From contig OY747710.1 in NCBI GenBank assembly GCA_963556495.2, positions 20,591,500 to 20,655,499 on the forward strand: a stretch of 64,000 bases of DNA. Reading direction: 5' to 3'. Below the pieces are notes generated by a model. It was not told the DNA's origin, did not search any database, and saw only the letters and a list, made by a program, of their open reading frames with translations. Both the position numbers and the translations under genes were made by a program. Shown here piece after piece: positions 40,101 through 46,444 of the stretch. The stretch is from Valencia hispanica. Lineage: Eukaryota > Chordata > Actinopteri > Cyprinodontiformes > Valenciidae. The number at the start of each line of letters is the position of its first letter. Positions within the stretch are counted from its first letter, which is position 1.

Positions 40101-43100
40101 TCACTCTCTCTAACTAACTGTTTGTCGTGTTTTATTTTCCGGCCGGTCTCTCCCAGGAGGCTTTTCCTCAGGACAGGTGCTGCGTTTTAACCTTTGCACT
40201 AAACAATGGCAGGTTATTGACACCATTCCATAATGTGGTGTCTGAACTCGAAGCTATTGATGTAACATTGTCATTATAGCATAACCACGTCTGTAATTGT
40301 AAAAAAAAAAAAATGCAGTGACAGCCACATCGCGTGAAGTTTAATGGCTTAATCGTCCACATCCCAGCCGTTCCAGCGTGCGAGACATTTGGCAGGTGAA
40401 CGATACCGCCCCCTCATTTAGTCGCCTGTATTATTTGAGACTTATGAGATCTGTTTCAATGATCTGCTCCTCATACAACCTCATTTTAGACCATGCAACT
40501 CATAAACTGTAACACACAACCAGCTGTATCAAGTCTGGCTCAAAAATACAGTTTATATGTGTCTGGAGAGCACCAATAAGCAGTACTGTGTTCTCGCCAC
40601 CCTGCTGGAGTGTGTCTGTCAGCATCCTGAGGGTCCATAGAGGGAGCTTCCTCTTTGTTAAGGTCAGGGGTCGACGACAGCGGTGTCTCCTGGTGAAAGT
40701 TAGCTCAACAGTTCCAGTTCGGCACGCTTTAATTTGCTGATTTACAGGTCAAAGGACAACCAAACCGAACTGAAACAGCTCATCACACAACAGTTCTGGC
40801 AAACAAAATCCAAACTCCAAATATTCTTTTAACAAATTTTTAGTAGAGTAGGCTACCTCCTAAATGCAGCACCCTGCATTTTCTTTGGAAGATGCAGTTG
40901 ATCTTATCACAATAACTCGATCTCACACTGACAAAAAAAAATACAAACATTTCAGCAAATTTATTTATGGGGGAAATTTTGAATTGTCCATTTTTTAAAC
41001 ATTTATCAGTACTTGAAACATATCCTGTGAAATAACTGTGACATTAATAATTAACTCAATAACTTTACATTTTGTCATGCTAAAACTGCAGCCTCAAAGA
41101 ATTTGGTTTAGATTGTATGGCATAGAAAACACAAAGTAGCAAACAATTGTGAAGTAGGAGATACATGACTTTGAACATTTTCACATATAAAAACCTAAAG
41201 TATGTGGCATTATTTTATATTCAGCCTCCGAGTGAATACTCTGGTTTGACTGTAATGGCAGCAGGAAGTCTTCAGGTGTTTGTCTCTGCCAGCTTTGTAC
41301 ATCTAGAGACAAAGATTTTTGTCCACTCTTCTTTGTAAAACAGCACATGTTCTGTCAGATTGAGTGGAGAGCATCTACGAACATCTGTCTTGCAAAGGAT
41401 TATCGCTTAGATTCTAACTCCTTACCATACTTTAATCTAAACCATTCTATTTTAGCACTGACTCAATGTTAATGGTTGTCCTCTTGCTGGAGGATGACCC
41501 TCTACCCTGGTCTCCAATCTTTACCAGCCTCTAACAGGCTTTCTCCGAGGATGATTCTGTAATTAGATCCAATCATCTTCCCTGTCACTGTTGAAAGAAA
41601 GCATCCTCACACCATGATGCTGCCACCACCATGTATCACAGTGGGATTGCTGGGTTGAAGGTGATGTAGAGTTGGTCCCCCCCATCCCTCTTAATGTTTT
41701 GCATGTAAATTAAAAAGTGTAATGTTACCTCATCAGAGCACTCGACTTCATGTTTGCTGTGTCCCCAACTGCTGTGTAGAAAGTTGCAAACAAGAGGAAT
41801 CAGCTAAGACATCCATATATCACAACTGTTTCAGCAGTAAGTAGCATCACCGATCAGCGAACAAAGGCGCCCGCAGCAGCACAAATAACAAGAGACCTAC
41901 ACGAAGACGCAGGGCTTGTTGCTGCGTTTTTGTTTCCTGTTGTTATAAAGTGCTTCACCAGCAACTCTTCTTATTTTTACAAAGCCATTTGCTTGGAGAT
42001 GTCTGCTCATTTCCCTTTTAATTACAACCAATCAGCATGACGTAACCACAGCTCCTGCTGAGCAACTCAAACGGGCTATTCTGAGTACATACCCCCATAC
42101 AGGTACTCCGTTGGTTCCTGAAATGGCCCCGAAAACAACCCTGTTGGCCTGGCCTGGTGTAGTGGAGACACGCGCATATCTGAAAGCTCCGGGCAAATTA
42201 CTCTGAAATTCCGATAGTAGAAACACGTTTTTTTTCTTGCCTCTCCTCCACAAAAAAACAACTGATTTATAGTGTGTATGTCCTGTGGACAGATTCTCCC
42301 ATCTGAGCTGTGCCTCTCTGCAGTGCCACTAGAGTTATTAAGTGCATCTTGGATGCTTCTCTGATTAATTTTTTTTACCCGACCTGTCAGTTAAAGCGGA
42401 CGGCCATGTCTGGATAGGTCAATAGTTTTGCCATGGTCTTTCTGTTCTTTGATTATGGATTAACCAGTGCTCTGTGAGATGTTCAAACATTGAGATATTG
42501 CGTTAAAACATAACCCCACTATAGACTTTTTCACATCTTTGTACCTGACGTGTCGGCTGTCCTTAGATTCCATGATGCTGTTTGCTCTCTGATGTTTTCC
42601 AGCAAACCTCTGAGACCTTTACAGAAATTACACACAGCCTGACTTCATTTACCACTTAGGTGGTACAGGAATTGTTTAACTTTATCAGAGTAAAGGGGCA
42701 TATAGATTTCACACTTTTGAGATTTTTTCTTTGTTACTTTTGAACATGTATCACTTTCCTCCCTTTACATTTTTCCACCACTGTATGCTGTTCTGTTACA
42801 TAACATCCCAATGAAATATTTTTGAATTTGTAATGGTCATTTGGCAAAATCTGAGTATGAATACTGCATTTAGTTCTTATAAACAGTTTCTGTTGTTTAA
42901 TAAACTAAGGAAAGTTTTAATCTCTTGTTGGTAGCTGTAAAAACAAATCTGAGAACCAACCTGAAAAAACACACCGCTGCATTCTGCTCCTGATCAATAA
43001 ATGAGTCACATTATCACAATCCATTAAAAGCTCCACACATAACCTCCCCAAACCTTCCGAGGCTCTTAATTCCTCCCGGATGCCACAGCCGATTTTGCAA

Positions 43101-44119
43101 ATCGCAGAGACGTTCAGCTTGTAAACAGCGTGATAAATTGAGATTTCTTATTTATATCTGACATGTGGGTCTTAAAGGGGCTCATGGAGAAGGGTCGGTG
43201 GTTAGAGATTCTCTTTGGGCAACAATCCAGGAAACTCAGGAGGAGAACACTGTCTCTGCTCACTTTGTCATTTACAAATTTAGTCGCTCCCCGCCTAGCT
43301 GCTCCGGGCCGTGACTGCTCATTATTTTGTCTTATAATTTACAATCAAAGCTGCAAGAAGAAACAGTTTGAAGCTGCCTGTCTATTATGACTGCAGCAAA
43401 AACGCCTTTACTAAAAATGATAAAATCTGCAGTGCCCTCACAGAATAACTCCGGATGAGCGTTTAAACAGATGACATAGTGACATGGCCACATCTCAGCA
43501 TGTATAGCTAACCTGTCTGCTCAGGTTTCCTGTATACAGTATTTATAACTACCAATACTTAAAAGGCTGCAGGAGGAGTGGGAGTACAGGTGCCGCTGAA
43601 AAATCAATTTGTTGCAGGATATAAACAGGGAAAGGTAAGAGATCAAGTAATGACATAAAACATAAAAATAATAGTAATATAACTCCTATTTATTGTTGAG
43701 ATGACTTTCCATTTACCTTTTTCACTCTGGTGTTGTGGGCGTTATAAAACTGTGGATCTGGTAATGGGTTTGGCATTAAGTCTGAGAAATCTTGCCAAGA
43801 AAAAAATAGCACAAACACAGCAGATGGAGAGTGCTGATTGGACAGGAGGCCATGAGAAGCAGTTGTTGTGACGAGACATGCAGGACAAAACAAAATTATA
43901 CTGACCAAGAAAATTAAAGAAAAGCAGCAAACTTTACTCTAAAGTAATCAGAAGAGGAAAAAAATCGCTGATGATGAAAGTACAGAGTCAAGTTGGAGAA
44001 GAAGTAGGAGTTAAGGCAGACCATGAGGATGTAAGCATGGGAGAGAAGGTAAAGGTAGAAACACCTACCAGGGTCTGTTGGTATCTCAGAGCCTTCCTTT
44101 GCGACGCATCTGCAGCCAT
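5163..44119 (-). CDS. clcn1: clcn1: ClC-1-type voltage-gated chloride channel (whole gene, 22 coding exons plus one alternative exon)
   Basis: Homodimeric plasma membrane chloride channel of the CLC family; ClC-1 sets resting chloride conductance in vertebrate skeletal muscle. Joining the exons listed below gives 2859 nt, 952 residues plus stop (human ClC-1 is 988), with every phase matching. Visible landmarks: GSGIPE at 180-185, GKEGP at 222-226 with gating Glu224 (human E232), GAFMPVF at 476-482, pore Tyr572 (human Y578), a first CBS domain from about 593 and a second from about 755, and a Ser/Pro/Glu-rich tail. The membrane core ([49 protein letters not shown]) fits ClC-1 better than ClC-2, while the N-terminus ([18 protein letters not shown]) is reminiscent of ClC-2. 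It lies downstream of casp2 on the same strand, as in human. Which teleost paralogue (a or b) cannot be told. Two introns need GC donors. Exon ends were chosen by frame and splice consensus. Confidence 0.93.
5941..6192 (+). mobile_element. Tc1-like transposase N-terminal fragment in the last clcn1 intron
   Basis: An 83-codon open stretch carries a helix-turn-helix: [20 protein letters not shown] then [19 protein letters not shown], the DNA-binding start of a Tc1-family transposase. The catalytic part is missing, so it is an inactive fragment inserted against the direction of clcn1. Confidence 0.75.
7180..7560 (+). mobile_element. possible Tc1-like 3' remnant
   Basis: A stretch reminiscent of the transposase end and 3' part of Tc1-like elements, upstream of clcn1 exon 21. 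Assignment rests on resemblance only. Confidence 0.3.
7659..7745 (-). CDS. clcn1: clcn1 exon 21 (residues 770-798, second CBS domain)
   Basis: Encodes [20 protein letters not shown] then LVGVVALKE. This is the CBS2 core of ClC-1/ClC-2. Acceptor ACTCAG, donor GTAAAG, phase 0 at both ends. Confidence 0.95.
8309..9221 (-). mobile_element. Tc1-like transposon, minus orientation, decayed
   Basis: Ends ATGCAAATGTATTCATACC and GCTATGAATACTTTTGCAAGGCA form imperfect inverted repeats. The internal segment CATGATGCTGCCACCACCAT, in reverse, encodes the MVVAAS(M/C) block typical of these transposases. It fills the intron between clcn1 exons 21 and 20. Confidence 0.8.
9545..9649 (-). CDS. clcn1: clcn1 exon 20 (residues 735-769, entry to second CBS domain)
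   Basis: Encodes [20 protein letters not shown] and [15 protein letters not shown], the conserved lead into CBS2. The exon must end after AAG to join THTLFSLLG of exon 21, which requires the donor GCAAGT: a GC-AG intron. Using the GT four bases on would shift the frame. Confidence 0.93.
9760..9804 (-). CDS. clcn1: clcn1 exon 19 (residues 720-734, inter-CBS linker)
   Basis: A 45-nt exon encoding [20 protein letters not shown] followed by IKAWEEEEL of exon 20 matches the DMSPEEIxxWE block of ClC-1 and ClC-2. Acceptor CTCCAG, donor GTACTG, phase 0 at both ends. Confidence 0.92.
10260..10325 (-). CDS. clcn1: clcn1 exon 18 (residues 698-719, inter-CBS linker)
   Basis: Encodes [20 protein letters not shown] and DQ, a proline-rich linker of low conservation. 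It uses the acceptor GTGCAAG. The stronger-looking TTTAG acceptor 19 bases upstream (exon to 10344) would break the frame in exon 19. Donor GTAAGA. Confidence 0.65.
10409..10878 (+). mobile_element. internally deleted Tc1-like element
   Basis: Starts TAATGCCTTGAAAAAGG and ends GAATACTTTTGAAAGACACTG. Only the 3' transposase part remains ([19 protein letters not shown]). Lies between clcn1 exons 18 and 17. Confidence 0.75.
11168..11346 (-). CDS. clcn1: clcn1 exon 17 (residues 638-697, end of CBS1 and start of linker)
   Basis: Encodes [20 protein letters not shown], a conserved CBS1 ending, then LSPERR and the linker [20 protein letters not shown]. The donor AAG then GTCTAA is weak and a stop follows directly in the intron. 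It keeps phase 0 to exon 18, but this end is less certain than others. Confidence 0.88.
11571..11704 (-). CDS. clcn1: clcn1 exon 16 (residues 593-637, first CBS domain)
   Basis: Encodes [40 protein letters not shown] and LVDSK. VEDIMV opens the CBS1 domain of ClC-1/ClC-2. Acceptor TTACAG, donor GTAGGG. Confidence 0.95.
11795..12008 (-). CDS. clcn1: clcn1 exon 15 (residues 522-592, last membrane helices with pore tyrosine)
   Basis: Encodes [60 protein letters not shown] and [11 protein letters not shown]. Tyr572 in SLYDS corresponds to human Y578, the inner pore tyrosine. Acceptor GATAG, donor AG then GTGAAG in phase 2. Confidence 0.96.
12335..13150 (+). mobile_element. Tc1-like element, decayed
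   Basis: Plus-strand remnants include the segment GGAGTGGCCTAGTCAAAGTC (WPSQS block) and a T-rich tail. Ends are poorly defined. Lies between clcn1 exons 15 and 14. Confidence 0.6.
13540..13650 (-). CDS. clcn1: clcn1 exon 14 (residues 485-521)
   Basis: Encodes [20 protein letters not shown] then [17 protein letters not shown]. The string [20 protein letters not shown] is typical of ClC-1. The acceptor is CTCAAG after a CT-rich tract; the donor is GTTAGC. Confidence 0.95.
13741..13810 (-). CDS. clcn1: clcn1 exon 13 (residues 462-484, GxFMP motif)
   Basis: Encodes [20 protein letters not shown] then FIL and one base. GAFMPVF is the third anion-coordinating motif. Acceptor TGTAG, donor GTAAGA. 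Confidence 0.96.
13942..14097 (-). CDS. clcn1: clcn1 exon 12 (residues 410-461, extracellular loop and helix)
   Basis: Encodes [40 protein letters not shown] and [21 protein letters not shown] and the LGxSAxW block are ClC-1 hallmarks. NFT is a possible N-glycosylation site. The loop is two residues longer than the recalled human loop, which explains the change in numbering offset between Glu224 and Tyr572. Confidence 0.94.
14606..14675. repeat. (GGAC)n/(GGAT)n tetranucleotide array
   Basis: About 70 bases of GGAC repeats passing into GGAT and GGGT repeats, in the intron between clcn1 exons 12 and 11. Confidence 0.9.
14857..14941 (-). CDS. clcn1: clcn1 exon 11 (residues 381-409)
   Basis: Encodes [20 protein letters not shown] then FGQFMAGE, a conserved membrane helix followed by the QFMAGE turn. 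Acceptor TTGCAG, donor GTGAGA, exit phase 0. Confidence 0.95.
15379..15405. repeat. (TG)n microsatellite beside the clcn1 exon 10 donor
   Basis: Reads as (CA)n on the transcribed strand and begins eleven bases past the exon 10/intron junction. Confidence 0.9.
15417..15518 (-). CDS. clcn1: clcn1 exon 10 (residues 347-380)
   Basis: Encodes [20 protein letters not shown] then [14 protein letters not shown], ending with CA completed by C of exon 11 to give His, as in human LAKHRLLYPG. The donor GTAAGA is followed eleven bases later by a CA microsatellite. Confidence 0.94.
15687..15771 (-). CDS. clcn1: clcn1 exon 9 (residues 319-346)
   Basis: Encodes [20 protein letters not shown] and ELPAFAII. 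The RMDFPFDL block is typical of ClC-1. Acceptor CTCAG, donor GG then GTGAGG in phase 2. Confidence 0.95.
16104..16178. repeat. (TA)n microsatellite
   Basis: About 75 bases of pure alternating TA in the clcn1 intron between exons 9 and 8. Confidence 0.95.
16654..16779 (-). CDS. clcn1: clcn1 exon 8 (residues 277-318)
   Basis: Encodes [20 protein letters not shown], then [20 protein letters not shown] and DA plus one base. This block is close to invariant in ClC-1 and ClC-2; NKDAV across the next junction is the ClC-1 version. Acceptor CACCAG, donor GTGAGA. Confidence 0.96.
17585..18480 (-). mobile_element. Tc1-like element, minus orientation, decayed
   Basis: The segment CCCCCTCCATGCTTCACATT is the reverse of a typical transposase stretch. 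Ends are not well defined. Lies in the intron between exons 7b and 8 side of clcn1, just downstream of exon 7b. Confidence 0.55.
18735..18813 (-). CDS. clcn1: clcn1 exon 7b (ClC-1-like version, residues 251-276)
   Basis: A 79-nt exon reading [20 protein letters not shown] then FGTPLG, nearly the human ClC-1 segment [19 protein letters not shown]. It covers helix G and the G-H turn after the filter. The donor is AG then GTACTG. The acceptor is a tandem TCAGTAG: only the second AG keeps the frame open, because the first would put TAG directly after exon 6. Confidence 0.95.
19868..20275. mobile_element. MITE-like unit with imperfect terminal inverted repeats
   Basis: Begins GGGATGTGTATTGG and ends TTTTCTTACATCCCTATA. 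It contains GCGATACGATATGT-type sequence inside, and no coding capacity. Inserted into the surrounding Tc1-like element. Confidence 0.55.
20285..20545. repeat. dispersed LINE/SINE-like segment
   Basis: The string GAGTTCCAGAGCCGAGGAGC and its surroundings (GGTTTTGAGGTGTGTTAAAT) match a repeat commonly seen in fish genomes; its exact family is not certain. Confidence 0.45.
21481..21559 (-). CDS. clcn1: clcn1 alternative exon 7a (ClC-2/ClC-K-like version, residues 251-276)
   Basis: A 79-nt open exon with the same length, entry phase (0) and exit phase (1) as exon 7b. It reads [20 protein letters not shown] then FAAPIG. Joined to exon 6 it gives VYENDIHNKD, recalling ClC-2 YENESRN; AVGVATxFAAP recalls ClC-K. 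The acceptor is good (pyrimidine-rich tract, CCCCAG). The donor is AG followed by GCAAGT: a GC donor otherwise matching consensus. No stop and no frame defect is visible, so it does not look like a dead copy. Whether and where it is used needs transcript data. Confidence 0.8.
22020..22500 (-). mobile_element. Tc1-like fragment, minus orientation
   Basis: Reverse-strand transposase fragments (AGCTACAAGGGTGGCAGCAT, reading SYKGGSIT) with stops. Between clcn1 exons 6 and 7a. Confidence 0.55.
22712..23425 (-). mobile_element. Tc1-like element, minus orientation, decayed
   Basis: Starts CAGTGCCCAGCAAAATTATT; contains the reverse of the CATCATGCTGCTGG-type transposase segment (23126). Between clcn1 exons 6 and 7a. 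Confidence 0.6.
23523..23600 (-). CDS. clcn1: clcn1 exon 6 (residues 225-250)
   Basis: Encodes [20 protein letters not shown] followed by FSGVYE; GP completes the GKEGP filter motif. It is 78 nt, phase 0 at both ends, with CTCCAG acceptor and GTAAGC donor. Its donor must choose between exons 7a and 7b. Confidence 0.96.
23983..24116 (-). CDS. clcn1: clcn1 exon 5 (residues 180-224, GSGIP and gating glutamate)
   Basis: Begins [20 protein letters not shown] and ends [10 protein letters not shown] in phase 0. It holds the first chloride-coordinating motif (GSGIP) and the gating Glu224, equivalent to human E232. Acceptor GATAG, donor GTTAAC. Confidence 0.96.
24276..24404 (-). CDS. clcn1: clcn1 exon 4 (residues 137-179)
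   Basis: Encodes [20 protein letters not shown], then [20 protein letters not shown] and QAI; the first base of the next Gly is supplied before the GTTAGC donor. It is an extracellular loop and a membrane helix leading into the GSGIP motif. The acceptor is AAG (TTTAAG), weaker than consensus but the only one that keeps frame. Confidence 0.93.
24550..24681 (-). CDS. clcn1: clcn1 exon 3 (residues 93-136, first membrane helix)
   Basis: Encodes [20 protein letters not shown] and then [20 protein letters not shown], the diagnostic GEDWIF and LVSWxMDY block of the ClC-0/1/2 branch. Acceptor CCCAG, donor GGTATCC, in phase 1 and out phase 1. Confidence 0.95.
25040..25420 (-). mobile_element. Tc1-like transposase N-terminal fragment
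   Basis: Minus-strand reading [20 protein letters not shown] then [11 protein letters not shown] is the N-terminal DNA-binding part of a Tc1-family transposase, broken by stops further on. In the intron between clcn1 exons 2 and 3. Confidence 0.7.
26719..26944 (-). CDS. clcn1: clcn1 exon 2 (residues 18-92, cytoplasmic N-terminus)
   Basis: Begins [20 protein letters not shown] after a TTACAG acceptor and ends KPHPYSKCQ plus one base before GTGAGC. The closing YSKCQ, continued by DCLARV in exon 3, is a recognisable ClC-1 block just before the first membrane helix. The middle is Arg/Ser-rich and poorly conserved. Confidence 0.9.
28380..29010 (+). mobile_element. Tc1-like transposon of a second lineage
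   Basis: Plus-strand remnants [30 protein letters not shown] and [20 protein letters not shown] follow the order of a Tc1 transposase (helix-turn-helix, then linker), then TCPVD near 28890, with many breaks. Confidence 0.75.
30110..30425 (+). mobile_element. Tc1-like 3' fragment
   Basis: GGTTTAGTCAAAGTACAGAA and the following sequence resemble the C-terminal transposase end, with GCATTACAACGTGCAAAAAA typical of this family. Confidence 0.6.
30847..31490. repeat. dispersed fish repeat interrupted by a LINE 3' end
   Basis: Starts with (CATC)n and a run of 16 G (30898-30913), continues with GGGGTACACCCTGGACAGGT and resumes after 31375 with GGAGAGAACCCACGC and GAACATGCAAACTCCATGCA. The middle (31087-31370) is a foreign piece ending CTGGGATCAATAAAGTATTT. 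Confidence 0.7.
31087..31370 (+). mobile_element. LINE 3' end inserted in another repeat
   Basis: Carries GTCAGCCATCATCTGTTGGG and CTTCCTGCACACAGCCATCA, a reverse-transcriptase-downstream region of fish non-LTR elements, and ends in TCAATAAAGTATTTTTGAA plus a T run. 5'-truncated. Confidence 0.6.
33879..34403. mobile_element. hAT-type MITE with 8-bp target duplication
   Basis: Begins CAGAGGTGGATAGAGTAC and ends TTACTACCCACCTCTG, forming terminal inverted repeats. Flanks ATTACAAC (33871-33878) and ATTATAAC (34404-34411) match at 7 of 8 positions, as expected for a hAT target site. It contains repeated ACTCAAGTAA units and no coding frame. Confidence 0.8.
35990..36075. mobile_element. possible hAT-derived terminal fragment
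   Basis: CCCAAACTTTGGGAACTGCTG resembles a common hAT non-autonomous end in fishes. The other end was not found with confidence. Confidence 0.35.
36430..36560 (+). repeat. LINE 3' tail remnant
   Basis: GTAAAGTGTCTTGAGATAAC and TTTGTTGTGAACTGGCAATA resemble the conserved 3' tail shared by several fish non-LTR elements. Confidence 0.5.
37340..37760 (+). mobile_element. Tc1-like transposase fragment of another lineage
   Basis: Plus-strand reading [12 protein letters not shown], then [20 protein letters not shown], resembles the catalytic middle of DD34E transposases. It carries several stops. Confidence 0.6.
38820..39230 (+). repeat. LINE-like 3' dispersed repeat
   Basis: CCAGGTTCTGCTAAAGGTTC followed by GGGAGTTTTTC is a conserved motif of a fish 3' tail repeat. 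It is followed by an AT-rich tail and TTTCTTGAGGTGAAAATT. Confidence 0.55.
39480..39775 (+). repeat. LINE 3' end with CTTGC tail
   Basis: AACTAAAAACCTATCTGTTT encodes the [14 protein letters not shown] end of a non-LTR element, followed by AAAGCACCTTGAATTACC, CTATACAAAT and a short CTTGCCTTGC-type tail. Confidence 0.6.
41020..42880 (-). mobile_element. Tc1-like transposon, minus orientation, interrupted
   Basis: Left part (to about 41800) includes CACACCATGATGCTGCCACC. The right part resumes near 42270 with CATCTGAGCTGTGCCTCTCT and the N-terminal region. The two halves fit as one element around an insert. Confidence 0.65.
41800..42270. mobile_element. unclassified insert within the Tc1-like element
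   Basis: About 470 bases of different, GC-richer sequence breaking the transposon. It has no clear coding frame and its ends could not be fixed to the base. Confidence 0.45.
44069..44119 (-). CDS. clcn1: clcn1 exon 1 (start codon, residues 1-17)
   Basis: Reads [17 protein letters not shown] and ends at a GTAGGT donor in phase 0, joining exon 2 to give [14 protein letters not shown], the conserved cytoplasmic N-terminal block of ClC-1/ClC-2. The ATG (context TCAATGG) is chosen because the following residues resemble the ClC-2 start. The frame stays open upstream to another Met at 44200, so a longer N-terminus cannot be excluded. Confidence 0.75.
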
Positions 44120-44465
44120 TGACGCGCTGTCACTGATCCAAAAATAACCTCGCTGGACAGCCCAGCATTTCCAACGGCGTTGGCAAACACCATGCACCAC
44201 ACAGTCTTATAAGCAGACTCTTCACACCAGGTCAAATAAACACACAAACATCTTCTGCTTCTCACTCTCCTGGTTGAGGAGAGCACTAAACGGATGAGAT
44301 GACTCCTGAAAGCGCTCCTCTCCTGATGGTCCAGAGGCTGCAAGCAGCCCAGCTCCACCTCAGGACTGACAGACAGAAATGAGACGGACAGACAAAGCAG
44401 AGCAAAGCCATCTGATGAGGCAGAGAGGGACACAGCGCTTTCCTTTATTAGAACTGCAGACACCT

Positions 44466-44562
44466 AATAACACACACACACACACAAACAGAACTTGTTG
44501 CTCCTGCAGAACCCTCCCTGCCAGCCAGCCAGCCATTAGATGTGTGTATGTGTGTGTGTGTT
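44466..44562. repeat. (CA)n and (TG)n tracts in opposite sense
   Basis: A CA tract (about 44466-44486) and a TG tract (about 44542-44562) lie 55 bases apart with GCCAGCCAGCCAGCC between, some 350-440 bases upstream of the clcn1 ATG. Confidence 0.85.
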
Positions 44563-45121
44563 TGGATGGCCTGTTCTTGTTTGGACAGCGGCAGTGGTGG
44601 GGGGTGGGAGCTGGAAGGGCACCCCTCACAGGGCTGCCCCTGCAACGTGAGCGGGAAGGTGCACATGACACCCCCCCCATGACAGCTCACACCTTACCAG
44701 CCAATGCAGCGAGGCATTCCCCCCTTACTCTCACATGCTGGGCCAGCTCCCTCATCCTTAAATGTACCCTCGCACAGCAAACACTCAACCTAAAGAACCC
44801 CACCTGTAAGGTCCTCTGGATGGCCCTGAACCCTCCAGCTGGTGCAGGTAATCCAGGTGGGCTAGTGCAGGAGAAGACTTAAATCAATCTGTGCTGTAAA
44901 AGATGGAAAACTCAGAGGCCTCATATCCCAAAAGCTAACATCCCTATCAGACAATTTCATCCTCAGCACCCTCTTTATACTGTATTTCCAAGGGGGGAAG
45001 ACATGTAATATTTCTAAATGCTTTTATAGAGCATTATAGCCATTATTTTCTCCAGGCATTTCTAAATCAAAATCAATACTCCTCTTGTGGAGGAACAAGA
45101 ACGACGACACAAGAGCTAGAG

Positions 45122-45451
45122 TCAATCACCTTGTTCACTCAACTCCAGCTGAAGAACAGAGTAGCGGTAAGCCAAAACATGTATAATAATTGCACCCAAA
45201 AAAAACAACAGATATATATATTTTAATCCAAACATCCTGTTGTCTGGGTTTGAGTGGAGCCCCCTGGTTGTCCGCCACACTCCAGGCTTTCTGAAAAGGC
45301 TTTCAAAGATTTTCTTCGGACTTTGGCTGCTTTTTCCTTCAGTTTCATTCAAGTCCTTGTAATCTTTCCATGGCGGCTTATTCTGTAGTGGTCCATGGTT
45401 CTGAACCAGATAAAGGCAAAGTCGGATCAAGTGCAGGAGTTCAAGCATCAT
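45122..45451 (-). CDS. orphan 109-residue open frame with one predicted membrane segment
   Basis: Not recognised. Single open frame starting MMLELLHLIRLCLYLVQNHG with a good start context (ACCATGA). It has a hydrophilic Lys/Ser-rich middle (KKIFESLFRKPGVWRTTRG), then a strongly hydrophobic stretch at about residues 74-94 (FGLKYIYLLFFLGAIII), ending ELSEQGD. It lies 1 kb upstream of the clcn1 start on the same strand and overlaps no recognised transposon. GAACAAG followed by GTGATT near the end could be a splice donor, so it might be a first exon rather than a complete gene. No polyadenylation signal follows closely. It could also be a chance frame. Confidence 0.35.
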   Translation of the reverse strand: MMLELLHLIRLCLYLVQNHGPLQNKPPWKDYKDLNETEGKSSQSPKKIFESLFRKPGVWRTTRGLHSNPDNRMFGLKYIYLLFFLGAIIIHVLAYRYSVLQLELSEQGD

Positions 45452-46444
45452 GGTTCACGAGTGATAGATAGAAGCAGGAGATGGGTTAACAGACTGGAAT
45501 CCTAATCCGTAGTAATACAACGCTGTCGGTTAACTGGTCAGTCCATGTTCTAGTCATTGGTCATTTGGTACACAGACATGAATCATAACTGAAAGAACGA
45601 GCTTCCTTCATCAGGCAGCTTGACACAGTCTAAGGGCGAGAAGCTCTGATACCCAGACGGAGGTCAGATTAGAGCCGCTGTTCTACCACATTCAGTCAGT
45701 TCTTGTTTATTTTATTAAGGATGTTTTGCAACTAAGACAAATATTACACTAAAACATGTTTAAAAAGATAGCTTTAAATTCAGTTCAATTCCAAAAATAA
45801 TTTTAAACCAAAAATGGAAAGAAGTTAGGGGTCACTCTCTGCCTCTTCCAAAGGCGCTGCTTTTCCTTATCGAAAGGAGTGAGTGGGGGGTGTTCAGAAC
45901 TTGGCCCTCTAACTTTTAAATCTTAGCCAACATTGAGTTTATTAGGCTACTCCAACGCTGTATACAATATCCTCGATGCGCTAGGCTGGGAGAAAGAATA
46001 TATTTGGCGTCAATCGGTCCCTCCGCTTTGGGTTAGGCAGCCTCCATCACTTTCATATGAAGAAACGGCACCGCGACTTTCTCCTGAGGAACACGCCTCA
46101 AAGCGCAGGTACAGCACACTTTCAGATCGCTCTCTGCTCCTTTCATCTAACGTCATCTAACCTGTGCTTGGAGATTACTACACATTACCGCAACGCAACT
46201 CGGACAAACTATATTGGACCCCATTTTTAACCCTGCCAACATGTTAATAGTTCTTGTAGGGATCATCAAGGAAACATGACTATCTTTTCTGGAATTACTC
46301 TTTCACACATAGGCTTTGGAAGGAGTTTAACAGGTTGCCATATTTAGACAAATTTTCCCTCACGATGGAAAATGCTTTATTCTATTCCTTTTTTTATTTA
46401 GAGTACCCCAAAAAAGATGATTAATGTTTAACTCTACATAAAAT

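Larger units (their letters stand above)
26945..44068. other. clcn1 intron 1, 17 kb, repeat-rich
   Basis: No exon of another gene was recognised. Identifiable parts are listed separately: Tc1 fragments, a hAT-type MITE, LINE 3' tails and nested repeats. Stretches such as 31500-33800 and 34600-35700 look like unique AT-rich intron. Confidence 0.6.

Noticed and set aside
44379..44882. 167-codon plus-strand frame opposite the clcn1 5' region.
   Set aside because: Driven by the CA/TG tracts and GC-rich sequence; no domain and no conserved start.
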